Source: Dyella acidiphila (lineage in GTDB: Bacteria; Pseudomonadota; Gammaproteobacteria; Xanthomonadales; Rhodanobacteraceae). Taken from it: a DNA stretch of 64,000 nucleotides. The DNA is taken from positions 248,001 through 312,000 of the forward strand of contig NZ_JACZZA010000012.1 in assembly GCF_014863405.1 (NCBI RefSeq), read 5' to 3'. Each line of letters starts with the position of its first letter. Position 1 is the first letter of the stretch. Positions 9,817 to 19,689 of the stretch are shown piece after piece. The notes under the pieces were generated by a model. That model was not told the DNA's origin. It saw nothing but the letters and a program-made list of their open reading frames with translations, and did no database searches. The position numbers and the translations under genes were made by a program.

Positions 9817-11055
9817 ATGAAAATCGCCCTGCTGACCAACGCCTACCCTTATCACCCCGGTGAGCAATTTATCGAGGACGAGATCCAATATTGGGCGAAG
9901 AACCCGGCTGCGCACGTCACCGTATTGCCGGCGGTGGCACGGGGCGAGCCGCGGTCCTTGCCGGACGGCGTGGCACTCGATCTGTGCATGGCAAACGGCG
10001 GACTTGGCGCGCGGCTGCTGGCCATGTCGACGGCGCTGTTCTCTGCCACGTATTGGCGTGAGCTGGCATATCTGCGACGCTCGGGAAAACTGGACCTGTA
10101 TACGATCGCGCGTGCCTTGCTGCATACATCGAAAGTTGTCGCGCAGGCCGCCAGCCTGCGTCGCTACATCGAGCGCCATGGCCATATCGATGTGGCCTAT
10201 TGCTATTGGAACGACACGCAGTCCTATGCCGCCATCACGGTCCGGGCCATGGGTGGCGTCAACAAGGTCATTTCGCGCATCCACGGCATCGATCTGCACG
10301 AGATGCGCAGACCGCATAACTACATGCCGCTCAAGCGCCAGTTTATTCACGCCTATGACCGGGTCTTCACCACCTCGCGCGAAGCCCAGGCTTATCTGGA
10401 ACAGACTTACGGCGCGTCAGCCGACAGTATTTCGGTGAGTCCGCTGGGAGTGCCGCTGGCCGAGGCACTTTCCAAGCCCAGCGGCTCAGGCACGGTGCAT
10501 ATCGTATCGGTGTCCTTCTGTGTTCCGGTCAAGCGCCTGGATCGGATCATCGAAGCCTTGCGCCTGTTTGCCGAGCGGCATGTAGACGTTGCCCTCAGCT
10601 GGACGCATATCGGTGGCGGCCCGCTGCTGCAGCAGACCAGGGACTTGGCCGCGGCTCAGTTTGCCGGCGTCAGCAATGTCGCTTTCGAATTTCTCGGCGA
10701 GATGGTGAATGGCACGGTCAAGAAGTACTACCTGAATACGCCTGTCGATCTGTTTATCAATATGAGCGAATCGGAGGGCGTGCCGGTTTCCATCATGGAA
10801 GCGATGAGCGCGGGTGTGCCGGCCATTGCGCCGGATGTCGGCGGTATTTCCAATCTGGTTTCGAACCAGTGCGGCGTGCTGCTCGGCAAGAGCCCGAGCA
10901 TCGATGACATTGTCGAAGCGATCGCCAAAGTGGCGCTTGGCGACAAGAAAGAAGTGTTGCGCACCAATGCGCGCAAGATGGTCGAAGAAAAATTCAGCTC
11001 CGACAAAAACTATGCGGGATTTGTTGCGAACGTGCTTGCGATCGGAGCGAGCTGA
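9817..11055 (+). CDS. Glycosyltransferase family 4 protein
   Basis: A 412-residue GT-B fold transferase without membrane helices. The C-terminal half carries the GT4 donor-binding region: ISVSPLGV near residue 205, then MSESEGVPVSIMEAMSAGVPAIAPDVGG at about 313-340, with the EGVP-x4-EAM-x-G pattern. The donor and acceptor sugars cannot be read from sequence. It follows the diamino-uronic acid genes by 43 nt and precedes the flippase, so it should assemble the repeat unit on the lipid carrier at the inner face of the membrane. Confidence 0.88.
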   Translation: MKIALLTNAYPYHPGEQFIEDEIQYWAKNPAAHVTVLPAVARGEPRSLPDGVALDLCMANGGLGARLLAMSTALFSATYWRELAYLRRSGKLDLYTIARALLHTSKVVAQAASLRRYIERHGHIDVAYCYWNDTQSYAAITVRAMGGVNKVISRIHGIDLHEMRRPHNYMPLKRQFIHAYDRVFTTSREAQAYLEQTYGASADSISVSPLGVPLAEALSKPSGSGTVHIVSVSFCVPVKRLDRIIEALRLFAERHVDVALSWTHIGGGPLLQQTRDLAAAQFAGVSNVAFEFLGEMVNGTVKKYYLNTPVDLFINMSESEGVPVSIMEAMSAGVPAIAPDVGGISNLVSNQCGVLLGKSPSIDDIVEAIAKVALGDKKEVLRTNARKMVEEKFSSDKNYAGFVANVLAIGAS

Positions 11056-11155
11056 CCTGCGTTGACAGCGTTGCAAGGTGAAACTGATTTCCACATACGT
11101 AAATGGAGACTAAGCAAATTCAGCTGGAAAACGTCAGGTTTTGAAAGGTAGATAC

Positions 11156-12613
11156 GTGAATATAAAAACAATCATGGCGTTCGCTTTCGGCCCTGTCGCT
11201 GCTGCAGGCCTCGGCTTGTTGACGGTTCCCGTCATTGCATGGATCTTTCCGCCGGCTGACGTAGGTCGACTGAATATTGTTCAGATCTCGGTATCGTTTG
11301 GCGTACTACTCTTCAACCTCGGCCTGGACCAGGCATACGTCCGGGAATACCACGAATGGAGTGATCGTGGCGCGCTGTTGAAATCCTGTTTCGCGCCCGG
11401 CTTCGCATTACTTCTGCTGGTGATGCTGATCACGCTTCCGTTCGAACGACGGATCTCGATGTGGCTGTTCGGTCTGGATCACGTCGCCTACTACTGGGTT
11501 TTAGTTGCATGCGTGATTGTGAGTTTCATTTCACGGTTCCTGTCACTCATCTTGCGTATGCAGAGTCGAGGTCTCGCCTTTTCCATGAGTCAGGTCATGC
11601 CAAAGATCGTGCTGCTGCTGACACTCTGCGTGTTGGCATGGCCGGCGTTTGCCAAGTCATTCGCCGAGCTGGAAGTGGCCTATCTGGTGTCGCTGCTGTC
11701 GGTGCTGTCCCTGTACACCTGGAACACGCGGCGTGACTGGGTGCCGGCGCTGAATGCCGCCGCCTCGCGCAGCGAGGTCCGTGGTTTGCTTCATTTCGGC
11801 GTGCCGTTGATCTTCGCTGGCGTCGCCTATTGGGGACTGGATGCCACCAGCAGCCTGGTGCTCCGTTCGCTATCCAATTTCTCGGAACTGGCGGTGTATT
11901 CGGTGTCGATGAGCTTCGCCGGTGTAGGCATCGTGTTCCAGACGATCTTTACCGTGCTGTGGGCGCCGATGGTCTATAAGTGGGTGGCGCATGGCGTGGA
12001 CATGCGGCGGGTCGACCATATCGCCCAGCAGGCACTTGCAGTGGTATGCGCGATATGGATTCTGAGCGGCGTGTTCTCCTGGGTGGCGGATCTGATTCTT
12101 CCGGCGCGCTACGTGCAGGTGAAGTACTTCATGCTGTGCTGCATTGGACAACCCTTGCTCTACACGCTGTCCGAGGTGACATGTGTAGGCATTGGCATCA
12201 CGCGCAAGTCGATGCTGTCGCTGTGGTCTACGCTGTCTGCGCTGGTGGTGAATGTTGCCGTCAGCGTATGGCTCGTGCCCAGGCATGGCGCGGCCGGCGC
12301 GGTGGTTGCGAATGCGCTGGCGTTCCTCATTTTTTTCGTCGCCAGGACCGAGGCATCGGCCCATGTGTGGCGACGGTTTCCGCGCACCCGGCTCTATCTA
12401 TTTGTTACCGCTGCCGTGGGGCTGTCGATCGCTACGCTGGTGTTCGGTCCGAAGCTGCCGGTGCCGTTTGGCTTCGTGTGGCTGGCCATGTTGCCTTTGG
12501 TCGGCTGGCATTTTCGCGCCGAATGGCTGGACATGTATCGCTCGCTGCATCGGGCAGCGAGTGCGGAAGGCACGCCCTTGCTGGCGGGTAGGGGGCCGAA
12601 TGTTCGCTCCTGA
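11156..12613 (+). CDS. Oligosaccharide flippase (Wzx-type)
   Basis: A polytopic membrane protein of 485 residues with about 12-14 predicted hydrophobic helices, of the MOP/polysaccharide-biosynthesis superfamily. It would flip the lipid-linked repeat unit to the periplasm. The N-terminus ends in FGPVAAAGLGLLTVPVIAWI, typical of Wzx. GTG at 11156 is preferred because AAAGGT lies 8 nt upstream; the longer TTG start at 11141 would absorb this ribosome site into the coding region. Confidence 0.88.
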   Translation: MNIKTIMAFAFGPVAAAGLGLLTVPVIAWIFPPADVGRLNIVQISVSFGVLLFNLGLDQAYVREYHEWSDRGALLKSCFAPGFALLLLVMLITLPFERRISMWLFGLDHVAYYWVLVACVIVSFISRFLSLILRMQSRGLAFSMSQVMPKIVLLLTLCVLAWPAFAKSFAELEVAYLVSLLSVLSLYTWNTRRDWVPALNAAASRSEVRGLLHFGVPLIFAGVAYWGLDATSSLVLRSLSNFSELAVYSVSMSFAGVGIVFQTIFTVLWAPMVYKWVAHGVDMRRVDHIAQQALAVVCAIWILSGVFSWVADLILPARYVQVKYFMLCCIGQPLLYTLSEVTCVGIGITRKSMLSLWSTLSALVVNVAVSVWLVPRHGAAGAVVANALAFLIFFVARTEASAHVWRRFPRTRLYLFVTAAVGLSIATLVFGPKLPVPFGFVWLAMLPLVGWHFRAEWLDMYRSLHRAASAEGTPLLAGRGPNVRS

Positions 12614-12756
12614 GTATTCGATTCTCTGCCGCGTTGCAGGCGCCCGCCCGGAGGTGTTTATAGCGTAGCCCATCGCCGTGCTGGAACGCGGCATACCAAC
12701 TTTCATTTCACTGACGCATAGGGGGTGCGACATGCAGGCTGGCTGAGGGTCAGGCA

Positions 12757-14034
12757 ATGAAGCGGATCAATTTATTTGTCTTTGCGACACATCATTTGTC
12801 GAACAATGTCGCGGCCCAGCGCTTCAAAGGGCTGCTGAAATACCTCGATCCGGCCAAGTACCGGGTGTTTATCTTTACGCGCGAGCCCGCCGCGGCTGCG
12901 CATGCTGCCGATCTGCCGCCCGGGCTGGATGTCACGGTGTTTCCCCTGGCCGGCCATTGCGTAGGCAGCGAATCCTCGGTGTCGTCGTCGCTGTTGATGC
13001 TGGCTGCCGCCTTCATACGCCCGCTGCCCTTGCTGCTTGCGCGCTTCGATGCACCGTCGCGTCCCTGGTTTATCTCGGCGTTGAAAGAAGCCGATCGTCT
13101 GTGTCGCGAAAAGCTGGCCATGGGCGAACGCTGTGTGGCGATCGGTACCTATTCCCCCATCGACGCGCTGATTGCCGCGGCAACCCTGGCGCATCGATAT
13201 GGCATTGTCTGCCTGCAGGACTTCCGCGATGGCCTGGTGTTCGAGCCGCTGGGCAAGCCGGGCTGGCTGCGCACCGCGATCAGAAAGCTGGTCGAGCGCC
13301 GGGTGGTGGAAGTCAGCGATCTGATCACGTCGGTCAGCGGTCCGCTGGTCGACGATTTTCGCCGCCGCTATCCGGACAAAACCTCGAAAGTGCTGCCCAA
13401 CGGCTACGACCCGTCGGATTTTGCCGGCCTGGTCAACGATGCCGACAGCGAAAAGCAGGCGGCGGCAATCATGGCCCGCTATGTGCCCGCGGGCGCTACG
13501 TTGATCGGGCACTTCGGGCGGATCGGCGCCAGCGATGCCTCGGCATCGACCAGCCTGGACTGCTTTATCGATGCGATGAATAACACGGTCGCCGGGATGG
13601 CGAATGTCCACGTGATGTTCGTCGGTGCACTGACGCCATCCGAGCGCGCGTCGATGGAGCGGGCGAAGTTTTCCATCAGCGTACTGGAGCCGGTCGAACG
13701 CAGGCTGGCGCTGCAGCTGATGAAGCAATGCGACAAGCTGTTGCTGCTCACCGGTTCGCGCGCAAGTTGCGCCACCGGCAAGATCTTCGAATACCTGGCC
13801 GCCGGCGCCGACATCCTGTGCATTTCGGCGGTACGCAATGCGGCTACCGAGATCCTTGCAGAGACCGGCGCCGGACAGACGCTATTGACCCGCGATCTTG
13901 CCGGCGATGCCGGCGCCTTGCGCAAGTTGCTGGCGCCGCCCGCCGAACGCGCAAGCCGCAACATCAAGGCCTATAGCAAGGTTGAACAGGCCGGCATGCT
14001 GGATAACTGGATTTCCCAAATGGTGCTGACATGA
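12757..14034 (+). CDS. Glycosyltransferase (GT4-like)
   Basis: A 425-residue protein with GT-B features: an N-terminal half resembling acceptor-binding domains and a C-terminal half with VLPNGYDPSDF near residue 210, GHFGRIGA near 248 and IFEYLAAGADILCIS near 345, the equivalent of the E-x7-E donor region, here weakened. It overlaps the polymerase gene by 4 nt (ATGA). Sugar specificity is unknown. About 140 non-coding bases separate it from the flippase gene. Confidence 0.75.
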   Translation: MKRINLFVFATHHLSNNVAAQRFKGLLKYLDPAKYRVFIFTREPAAAAHAADLPPGLDVTVFPLAGHCVGSESSVSSSLLMLAAAFIRPLPLLLARFDAPSRPWFISALKEADRLCREKLAMGERCVAIGTYSPIDALIAAATLAHRYGIVCLQDFRDGLVFEPLGKPGWLRTAIRKLVERRVVEVSDLITSVSGPLVDDFRRRYPDKTSKVLPNGYDPSDFAGLVNDADSEKQAAAIMARYVPAGATLIGHFGRIGASDASASTSLDCFIDAMNNTVAGMANVHVMFVGALTPSERASMERAKFSISVLEPVERRLALQLMKQCDKLLLLTGSRASCATGKIFEYLAAGADILCISAVRNAATEILAETGAGQTLLTRDLAGDAGALRKLLAPPAERASRNIKAYSKVEQAGMLDNWISQMVLT

Positions 14035-15347
14035 GTCCCGCCGATAATCGCTCGCTGGTGCCACCGATGCCGCCAACCATGCAGCAGGCGCGCTTGCCTA
14101 GGGCCAATGCCTATCAATTTACCGTGCGGCATATGTTCCTCGGCGTGGCGATGCTGTTGCTGCTGTTCACCGTGGTGGTGCCCAACTCGCTGCCGGTGAC
14201 CACCGCGGTGACCATGGCCATGGCATTTCTGCTGGCCGTGCCGGGCATCCGCTTCAGCGCGTCGCTGAGGAACCTGCTGGCGCTATATGCCTGCACGGTG
14301 ATGGTGACCGTCATCTACATCATCGTGGGCGGTCTGCACGGTGCGCCGCTACAGGCCATGGTCGAGGTATCGGCGGTCTATATCGCCGCGCCGCTGGCCT
14401 GGATGGTCATTGCCGAGGCGTTGCACCGCCAGCTTGGTACCGAGCGCCTGATCGATTGGTTCATCGTGCTCAGCATCCTGTGCGTGGTGAGCGTGGCGGC
14501 GTTCTTCTACCTGTTCCTTACCCGCGGTGCAGCGGCGGTATCGTTCTTCTTCCAGGGCGCCAACGTCAATCTGGCCGAAGGCTTCTCCGGTGCGACCATG
14601 CATGTATACGGGTCGCTGATCTTTCTGGCCGGCGGATTCTTCAGTTCGCCCGAGCTGATCAAGAACAAGCTGCTGCGATTCTCGCTGCTGATGGCGCTGC
14701 TGATCTGCGCGATCACCTCCGGCCGCTCGGCTCTGATCATCTCGGTTCCGATCGGTCTGCTGATCGGCTGGATGCTGTCGTCGCGCACGGTCGAGCATGT
14801 GGGCAAGTCGGCGATGGCCCGTCTTCTGCAATATGGCTTGCCGCTGCTGATCGCGTTTATCGCAGCGTTGTATCTGCTGCAGGCTTATACCCAGATCAGC
14901 CTTTCATCCGTACTCAACATCGTGTTTGACAAAGTTGCCTCCGGTGGCGGCAGGGCGCGTGCCGACATGTCGCGTTCCTTGTACGCGGGTATTTTCGACA
15001 ACGGGGGACTTGGGGCTGGCCATGGTGTGGGTGTTTCGTTTGTCAGTGATCCGCTGCATCCCTGGCGCTACGAAGTGGTGTGGCTGGCCACCATCTACCG
15101 TGTCGGCATCGTGGGGTCGTTGATCTATGTGATGCCATTCCTGCTCTACGCCATCGGGGTGACCCGCATGGCGCTGGCCCGCCTGCTGCCGGTGCGGCAC
15201 AAATTCCTGTTCAGCGGCTTCGTGTGTGCGTTTCTCGCCACCAATACCAATCCCTATATCGAAGCCTTCGCGCTGCAGTGGATGTACGTCATCCCGTTGG
15301 TGCTCTGGTACATCGAATATCCTTTGATCCTGCGACGGGTGTCCTAA
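14031..15347 (+). CDS. O-antigen/exopolysaccharide polymerase (Wzy-type)
   Basis: A 438-residue integral membrane protein with about 10-12 hydrophobic segments and a larger hydrophilic loop around residues 300-345 (RARADMSRSLYAGIFDNGGL...GHGVGVSF), the usual position of the periplasmic loop in Wzy/WaaL proteins. It should join repeat units at the outer face of the inner membrane. Assignment rests on topology, the loop and its place between glycosyltransferase genes; polymerase families share little sequence. Confidence 0.8.
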   Translation: MSPADNRSLVPPMPPTMQQARLPRANAYQFTVRHMFLGVAMLLLLFTVVVPNSLPVTTAVTMAMAFLLAVPGIRFSASLRNLLALYACTVMVTVIYIIVGGLHGAPLQAMVEVSAVYIAAPLAWMVIAEALHRQLGTERLIDWFIVLSILCVVSVAAFFYLFLTRGAAAVSFFFQGANVNLAEGFSGATMHVYGSLIFLAGGFFSSPELIKNKLLRFSLLMALLICAITSGRSALIISVPIGLLIGWMLSSRTVEHVGKSAMARLLQYGLPLLIAFIAALYLLQAYTQISLSSVLNIVFDKVASGGGRARADMSRSLYAGIFDNGGLGAGHGVGVSFVSDPLHPWRYEVVWLATIYRVGIVGSLIYVMPFLLYAIGVTRMALARLLPVRHKFLFSGFVCAFLATNTNPYIEAFALQWMYVIPLVLWYIEYPLILRRVS

Positions 15348-16444
15348 TGAAGCGCATCAAGGTGCTGCTGTTTTCCAAGTATTCCAGGCTTGGTCCAAGT
15401 TCCCGGCTGCGCAGCCTGCAGTATCTGCCATTACTGCAGGAATACGGCATCGACGTGCAGGTGCACGCGCTGTTTCCGGATGCCTATCTGGAGGAGCTCT
15501 ATCGCGGCAGCTCGTCGGCTGCCTGGTATCGCGCCTGGTGGCACGGCATGCAGCGCCTCATGCAGCTGCTCCGGCGCAGCGACCACGATTTGACGTGGAT
15601 CGAAGGCGAGCTGTTTCCCTACCTGCCCAACTGGATCGAATCGGCACTGGCGCGCTCGGTCACGCCGTACGTGGTCGATTACGACGATGCACTGTTTCAT
15701 AAATACGATCTCTCGCAGAGCCCGTTGATCAGGCGGATGCTGGGCAGAAAGATCGATCATGTGATGCGCGGCGCCACCTGCGTGATCGCCGGCAACGGCT
15801 ATCTGGCCGCACGTGCCCTGCAGGCGGGCGCGACCCGCACGGCCATCATTCCCACCGTGGTGGATGACCAGCGCTATACCACGGTGACGCATGGCAATGA
15901 CCGGCAGCCGGTGATCGGCTGGATCGGCTCGCCTGCCACCGAAAGCTATGTGCTGGACAATCGCGAGGTATTGGAGCGTGTCTGCACCAAGCACGGTGCA
16001 CGCCTGATGCTGGTCGGGCCGCATCCGGGAGTTGCCCAGCAATTCAACGGCCTGGATCCGGAAGTGACGACCTGGTCCGAAGACAGCGAGGTCGCGCTGA
16101 TCAACCGCATGGATATCGGCATCATGCCGCTGCGCGACGGGCCGTGGGAGCGCGGCAAATGCGGCTACAAGATCATCCAGTACATGGCCTGCGGCCTGCC
16201 GGTGGTGGCATCGGCCGTCGGCACCAATAACGCGATCGTGCAGGATGGCGAAAACGGCTTCCTCGCCGACGAGCCGTCCGCATGGGAAGAGCGTTTGGGC
16301 CAGTTGATTACGGACTGGTCCTTGCGTTCGCGCATGGGCAGGTCTGGCCGCATGCGCGTGGAGAACGAATACAGCCTCAAGGCACAGGCACCACGACTTG
16401 CAGAAGTACTGCGCAACGCAGGGCAGGGCGCATGTGCGGCTTGA
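15347..16444 (+). CDS. Glycosyltransferase family 1/4 protein
   Basis: A 365-residue GT-B transferase. The start MKRIKVLLFSKYSRLGPSSR and the C-terminal donor site (GKCGYKIIQYMACGLPVVASAVG near residue 270-290) are typical of exopolysaccharide glycosyltransferases. ATG at 15347 shares a base with the polymerase stop (TAATG), so translation is likely coupled. The 3' end overlaps the asnB-like gene by 13 nt. Confidence 0.88.
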   Translation: MKRIKVLLFSKYSRLGPSSRLRSLQYLPLLQEYGIDVQVHALFPDAYLEELYRGSSSAAWYRAWWHGMQRLMQLLRRSDHDLTWIEGELFPYLPNWIESALARSVTPYVVDYDDALFHKYDLSQSPLIRRMLGRKIDHVMRGATCVIAGNGYLAARALQAGATRTAIIPTVVDDQRYTTVTHGNDRQPVIGWIGSPATESYVLDNREVLERVCTKHGARLMLVGPHPGVAQQFNGLDPEVTTWSEDSEVALINRMDIGIMPLRDGPWERGKCGYKIIQYMACGLPVVASAVGTNNAIVQDGENGFLADEPSAWEERLGQLITDWSLRSRMGRSGRMRVENEYSLKAQAPRLAEVLRNAGQGACAA

Positions 16445-18396
16445 CCGGTTTCTGGCATTTGCGCGGCGCGAGCCGTGAAATCCTGCGTAGCCAAGCGGAA
16501 CAGATGTCGAGGCAGTTGACGCATCGCGGCCCCGACGACAGTGGCGTGTGGTGCGACGAAGCGGCCGGCATCGTGCTGGCGCAGCGACGGCTTTCGATTC
16601 TCGATCTGTCGGAGGCCGGCCATCAGCCGATGCATTCGGCCTGCGGCCGCTACGTCATCGCGTTCAACGGCGAGATCTACAACCATCTCGAGCTGCGCCA
16701 GCGCCTGGCGGCGGAGGGTGCGGCGCCGACATGGCGCGGACACTCCGACACCGAGACCATGCTGGCCTGTTTTGTCGCCTGGGGCATCGAGCGAACCCTG
16801 CAGCTGAGCGTCGGCATGTTCGCCTTTGCCGCCTGGGATCGGCAGCAGCGCACGCTGGTGCTTGGACGCGATCGCATGGGCGAGAAGCCGCTGTATTACG
16901 GCTGGTGCAAGGACACGCTGCTGTTCGGTTCGGAATTGAAGGCTCTGAAAGTGCATCCCGCTTTCAACGCGCAGATCGACCGCGATGCGCTGACCCTGTT
17001 CCTGCGCCATGACTGTGTGCCCGCGCCTTACACCATCTACCAGGGGGTACTGAAACTTCGCCCGGGCCACCTGCTGCAGATCTCTCTCGACGCGCCGCGC
17101 GATGCGCAGCCGACGCCGTATTGGCATTACAACGATGTGGTGAGCCAGGGCCTGAGCGAGCCGTTGGCTTGCAGCGACAGCGAGGCCGCCGATGCGCTGG
17201 AGCAACGGTTGCGTGCAAGCATTTCATCGCAGATGCTGTCCGACGTACCGCTGGGCGCATTTCTCAGCGGCGGTATCGACAGCAGCACCATCGTTGCCTT
17301 GATGCAGGCATCGAGCCACCGCCCGGTCAAAACCTTCACCATCGGCTTCGACGAGAACGGCTACGACGAAGCCGTGCATGCCAGCGCGGTGGCGGGGCAT
17401 CTGGGCACCGAACACACCGAACTGTATGTCAGCCCCGAAGACGCCCTGGCGGTTATCCCGCGCCTGCCTTCGATTTTCTGCGAGCCGTTTGGCGACAGCT
17501 CGCAGATCCCGACCTTCCTGGTCAGCGAATTGACCCGGCGCGAAGTGACGGTTGCACTGAGTGGCGACGGCGGCGATGAATTGTTCGGCGGCTACAACCG
17601 CTATCTGACGGCACGCACCACCTGGAAACGCATGTTGCATATGCCGCGCTTTGCGCGGAAGGCGGTGGCCGGCACCTTGCGCACGATCCCACCGGTTGCC
17701 TGGGATCGGATGATGGAGCATGCCGGGCCGCTATTGCCCAAGAAATGGCGCCTGGCGGCGCCGGGCGACAAGGCCCACAAGCTGGCCGAAGCGCTGATGG
17801 CATCCAATGGCCAGGCCTTCTTTCTCAACGTCGCCAGCCGCTGGAAAGAGCCGGCCAATATGGTGATCGGCTCGCGCGAACCGTCGACCTTGCTGACCGA
17901 TGCAGAGGCGTGGCCGGAAGCGAGCAATCTGGCGCAATGGATGATGGCGATGGATGCGCAGAGCTATCTGCCCGACGACATCCTGGTGAAGGTCGACCGC
18001 GCCGCGATGGCCAATAGCCTGGAAACGCGGGTGCCGATGCTCGATCACCGCGTGGTGGAACTGGCCTGGCGGCTGCCGCTGCATCAGAAGATCCGCCACG
18101 GGCAGGGCAAGTGGCTGCTGCGCCAGGTGCTGTACCGGCATGTACCAAAGGAATTGGTCGAGCGCCCCAAGATGGGCTTTGCCGTGCCACTGGATCGCTG
18201 GTTGCGCGGCCCCCTGCGTGACTGGGCGGAAAGCCTGCTCAGTGAAAGCCGGCTGCGCCAGGAAGGCTACTTCGAGCCGCATTCGATCCGGCAGAAATGG
18301 GAAGAACACTTGAGCGGCCGGCGCAACTGGCAGTACGCACTGTGGACGGTGCTGATGTTCCAGGCATGGCTGGAGGCCAGCCAGCAGTCGGCGTGA
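16432..18396 (+). CDS. asnB: Asparagine synthase-family amidotransferase (glutamine-hydrolysing)
   Basis: A 654-residue protein with both AsnB domains: an N-terminal glutaminase starting MCGLTGFW (Cys2 nucleophile, RGPDDSG near residue 32) and an ATP-pyrophosphatase domain with the PP-loop LSGGIDSS near residue 278. In the family it activates a carboxylate with ATP and amidates it with glutamine nitrogen. Inside polysaccharide clusters such enzymes are commonly proposed to amidate uronic acid residues, which fits the uronic sugar genes nearby; free asparagine synthesis is the alternative. It starts inside the previous gene at ATG 16432, which places Cys2 correctly. Confidence 0.9.
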   Translation: MCGLTGFWHLRGASREILRSQAEQMSRQLTHRGPDDSGVWCDEAAGIVLAQRRLSILDLSEAGHQPMHSACGRYVIAFNGEIYNHLELRQRLAAEGAAPTWRGHSDTETMLACFVAWGIERTLQLSVGMFAFAAWDRQQRTLVLGRDRMGEKPLYYGWCKDTLLFGSELKALKVHPAFNAQIDRDALTLFLRHDCVPAPYTIYQGVLKLRPGHLLQISLDAPRDAQPTPYWHYNDVVSQGLSEPLACSDSEAADALEQRLRASISSQMLSDVPLGAFLSGGIDSSTIVALMQASSHRPVKTFTIGFDENGYDEAVHASAVAGHLGTEHTELYVSPEDALAVIPRLPSIFCEPFGDSSQIPTFLVSELTRREVTVALSGDGGDELFGGYNRYLTARTTWKRMLHMPRFARKAVAGTLRTIPPVAWDRMMEHAGPLLPKKWRLAAPGDKAHKLAEALMASNGQAFFLNVASRWKEPANMVIGSREPSTLLTDAEAWPEASNLAQWMMAMDAQSYLPDDILVKVDRAAMANSLETRVPMLDHRVVELAWRLPLHQKIRHGQGKWLLRQVLYRHVPKELVERPKMGFAVPLDRWLRGPLRDWAESLLSESRLRQEGYFEPHSIRQKWEEHLSGRRNWQYALWTVLMFQAWLEASQQSA

Positions 18397-18460
18397 TGAC
18401 TGTCTGCCATGGTCAAGCGCGTTCCGCTTCAGGCGAAGCGCCAGGACATGAAGAGGGTGT

Positions 18461-19636
18461 ATGAAAGCCGTTCTGTTTGCCAACACCGACTGGTATCTCT
18501 ACAACTTCCGGCGCTCGCTCGCGCTGTCCTTGCGTCGCGCCGGCTACGACGTGCTGCTGATTTCGCCGGAAGGCCCGTATGGCCGGAAGCTGCGCAATCT
18601 CGGCCTGCGCTGGCAGCCGCTGCCGATGGAGCGGCGCAGCCTGAATGTGTTCCGTGAGCTGGCCTTGCTGGGGTACCTGGTGCGGCTGTTGCGCCGCGAG
18701 CAGCCGAATATCGTGCACGGCTTCACCATCAAATGTGCCGTATACGGTTCGCTGGCAGCGCGCATGGCCGGCATTCCTGCACGTGTGAACGCGGTGGCGG
18801 GAATGGGCTATGTGTTTACCAGCAATCAGCTGAAGGCGCGGATTCTGCGTCCGGTGGTGCGCCGCCTGCTGCGGCTGGCGCTTGGCGGAAAGGGTGCGCG
18901 ACTGATCTTGCAGAACGCGGATGACGCGACGTTGTTCAAGCAGGCCGGTCTGGTCGATCCGGCACATATCCGCCTGATCCGCGGCTCGGGCGTGGACTGT
19001 GCTCAATTTGCTGGCGTTGCGCCCGAACCTGCCGCCGGCGGACGCCTGCGCGTACTGCTGGCGTGCCGTTTGTTATGGGATAAGGGCGTCGATGAGTATG
19101 TCGCGGCCGCGCGGCAACTGCGCAAACAAGGCCGGCCGATCGAAGCGCTGCTGGCGGGCAATTCGGATCCGGGCAATCCAGCAGCGATTCCGGATTCCAC
19201 CGTGCGCCGCTGGGTGGACGAAGGCGCCATCACCTGGCTGGGTCATGTCGACGATATGCGTCAACTGCTCGGATCCGTGCAGGTTGCGGTGTTGCCGAGC
19301 TATCGCGAAGGCCTGCCGCGAAGCCTGATCGAAGCCGCCGCCTGCGGCTTGCCGCTGATTACGACCGATGTGCCCGGATGCCGCGAAGTGGTGTCCGACG
19401 GTGTCGACGGCTTGCTGGTGCCGGTCAAGGACGGCGCGGCGCTGGCGGATGCGATCCGGCGGCTGCAGGACGATCCTGCGCTGGCGCGGAAGCTGGGCGA
19501 AGCGGCGCGCAGCAAGGCGCGTGCACAGTTCGACGAACGCATCGTCATTCAATGCACCATCGATGTTTACACGGAACTCTGCCATCCGCAGGAGCAGCCG
19601 GAGCCGGACAGCCAGGGCAGGCACCTATCGCATTAG
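18461..19636 (+). CDS. Glycosyltransferase family 4 protein (PglA/CapM-like)
   Basis: A 391-residue GT-B transferase. The N-terminus (FANTDWYLYNFRRSLALSL) and VHGFTIKCAVYGSLAAR near residue 86 match the PglA/WbpH-like branch; LPSYREGLPRSLIEAAACGLP near residue 280-300 is the E-x7-E donor site. It likely adds one sugar of the repeat unit. It is the last glycosyltransferase on the plus strand of this cluster, 64 nt after the asnB-like gene. Confidence 0.9.
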   Translation: MKAVLFANTDWYLYNFRRSLALSLRRAGYDVLLISPEGPYGRKLRNLGLRWQPLPMERRSLNVFRELALLGYLVRLLRREQPNIVHGFTIKCAVYGSLAARMAGIPARVNAVAGMGYVFTSNQLKARILRPVVRRLLRLALGGKGARLILQNADDATLFKQAGLVDPAHIRLIRGSGVDCAQFAGVAPEPAAGGRLRVLLACRLLWDKGVDEYVAAARQLRKQGRPIEALLAGNSDPGNPAAIPDSTVRRWVDEGAITWLGHVDDMRQLLGSVQVAVLPSYREGLPRSLIEAAACGLPLITTDVPGCREVVSDGVDGLLVPVKDGAALADAIRRLQDDPALARKLGEAARSKARAQFDERIVIQCTIDVYTELCHPQEQPEPDSQGRHLSH

Positions 19637-19689
19637 GTCACTCGTCGGCGCGCTTGCCGCCGACGTCTTCTTCAATGGGAGGAATTGCC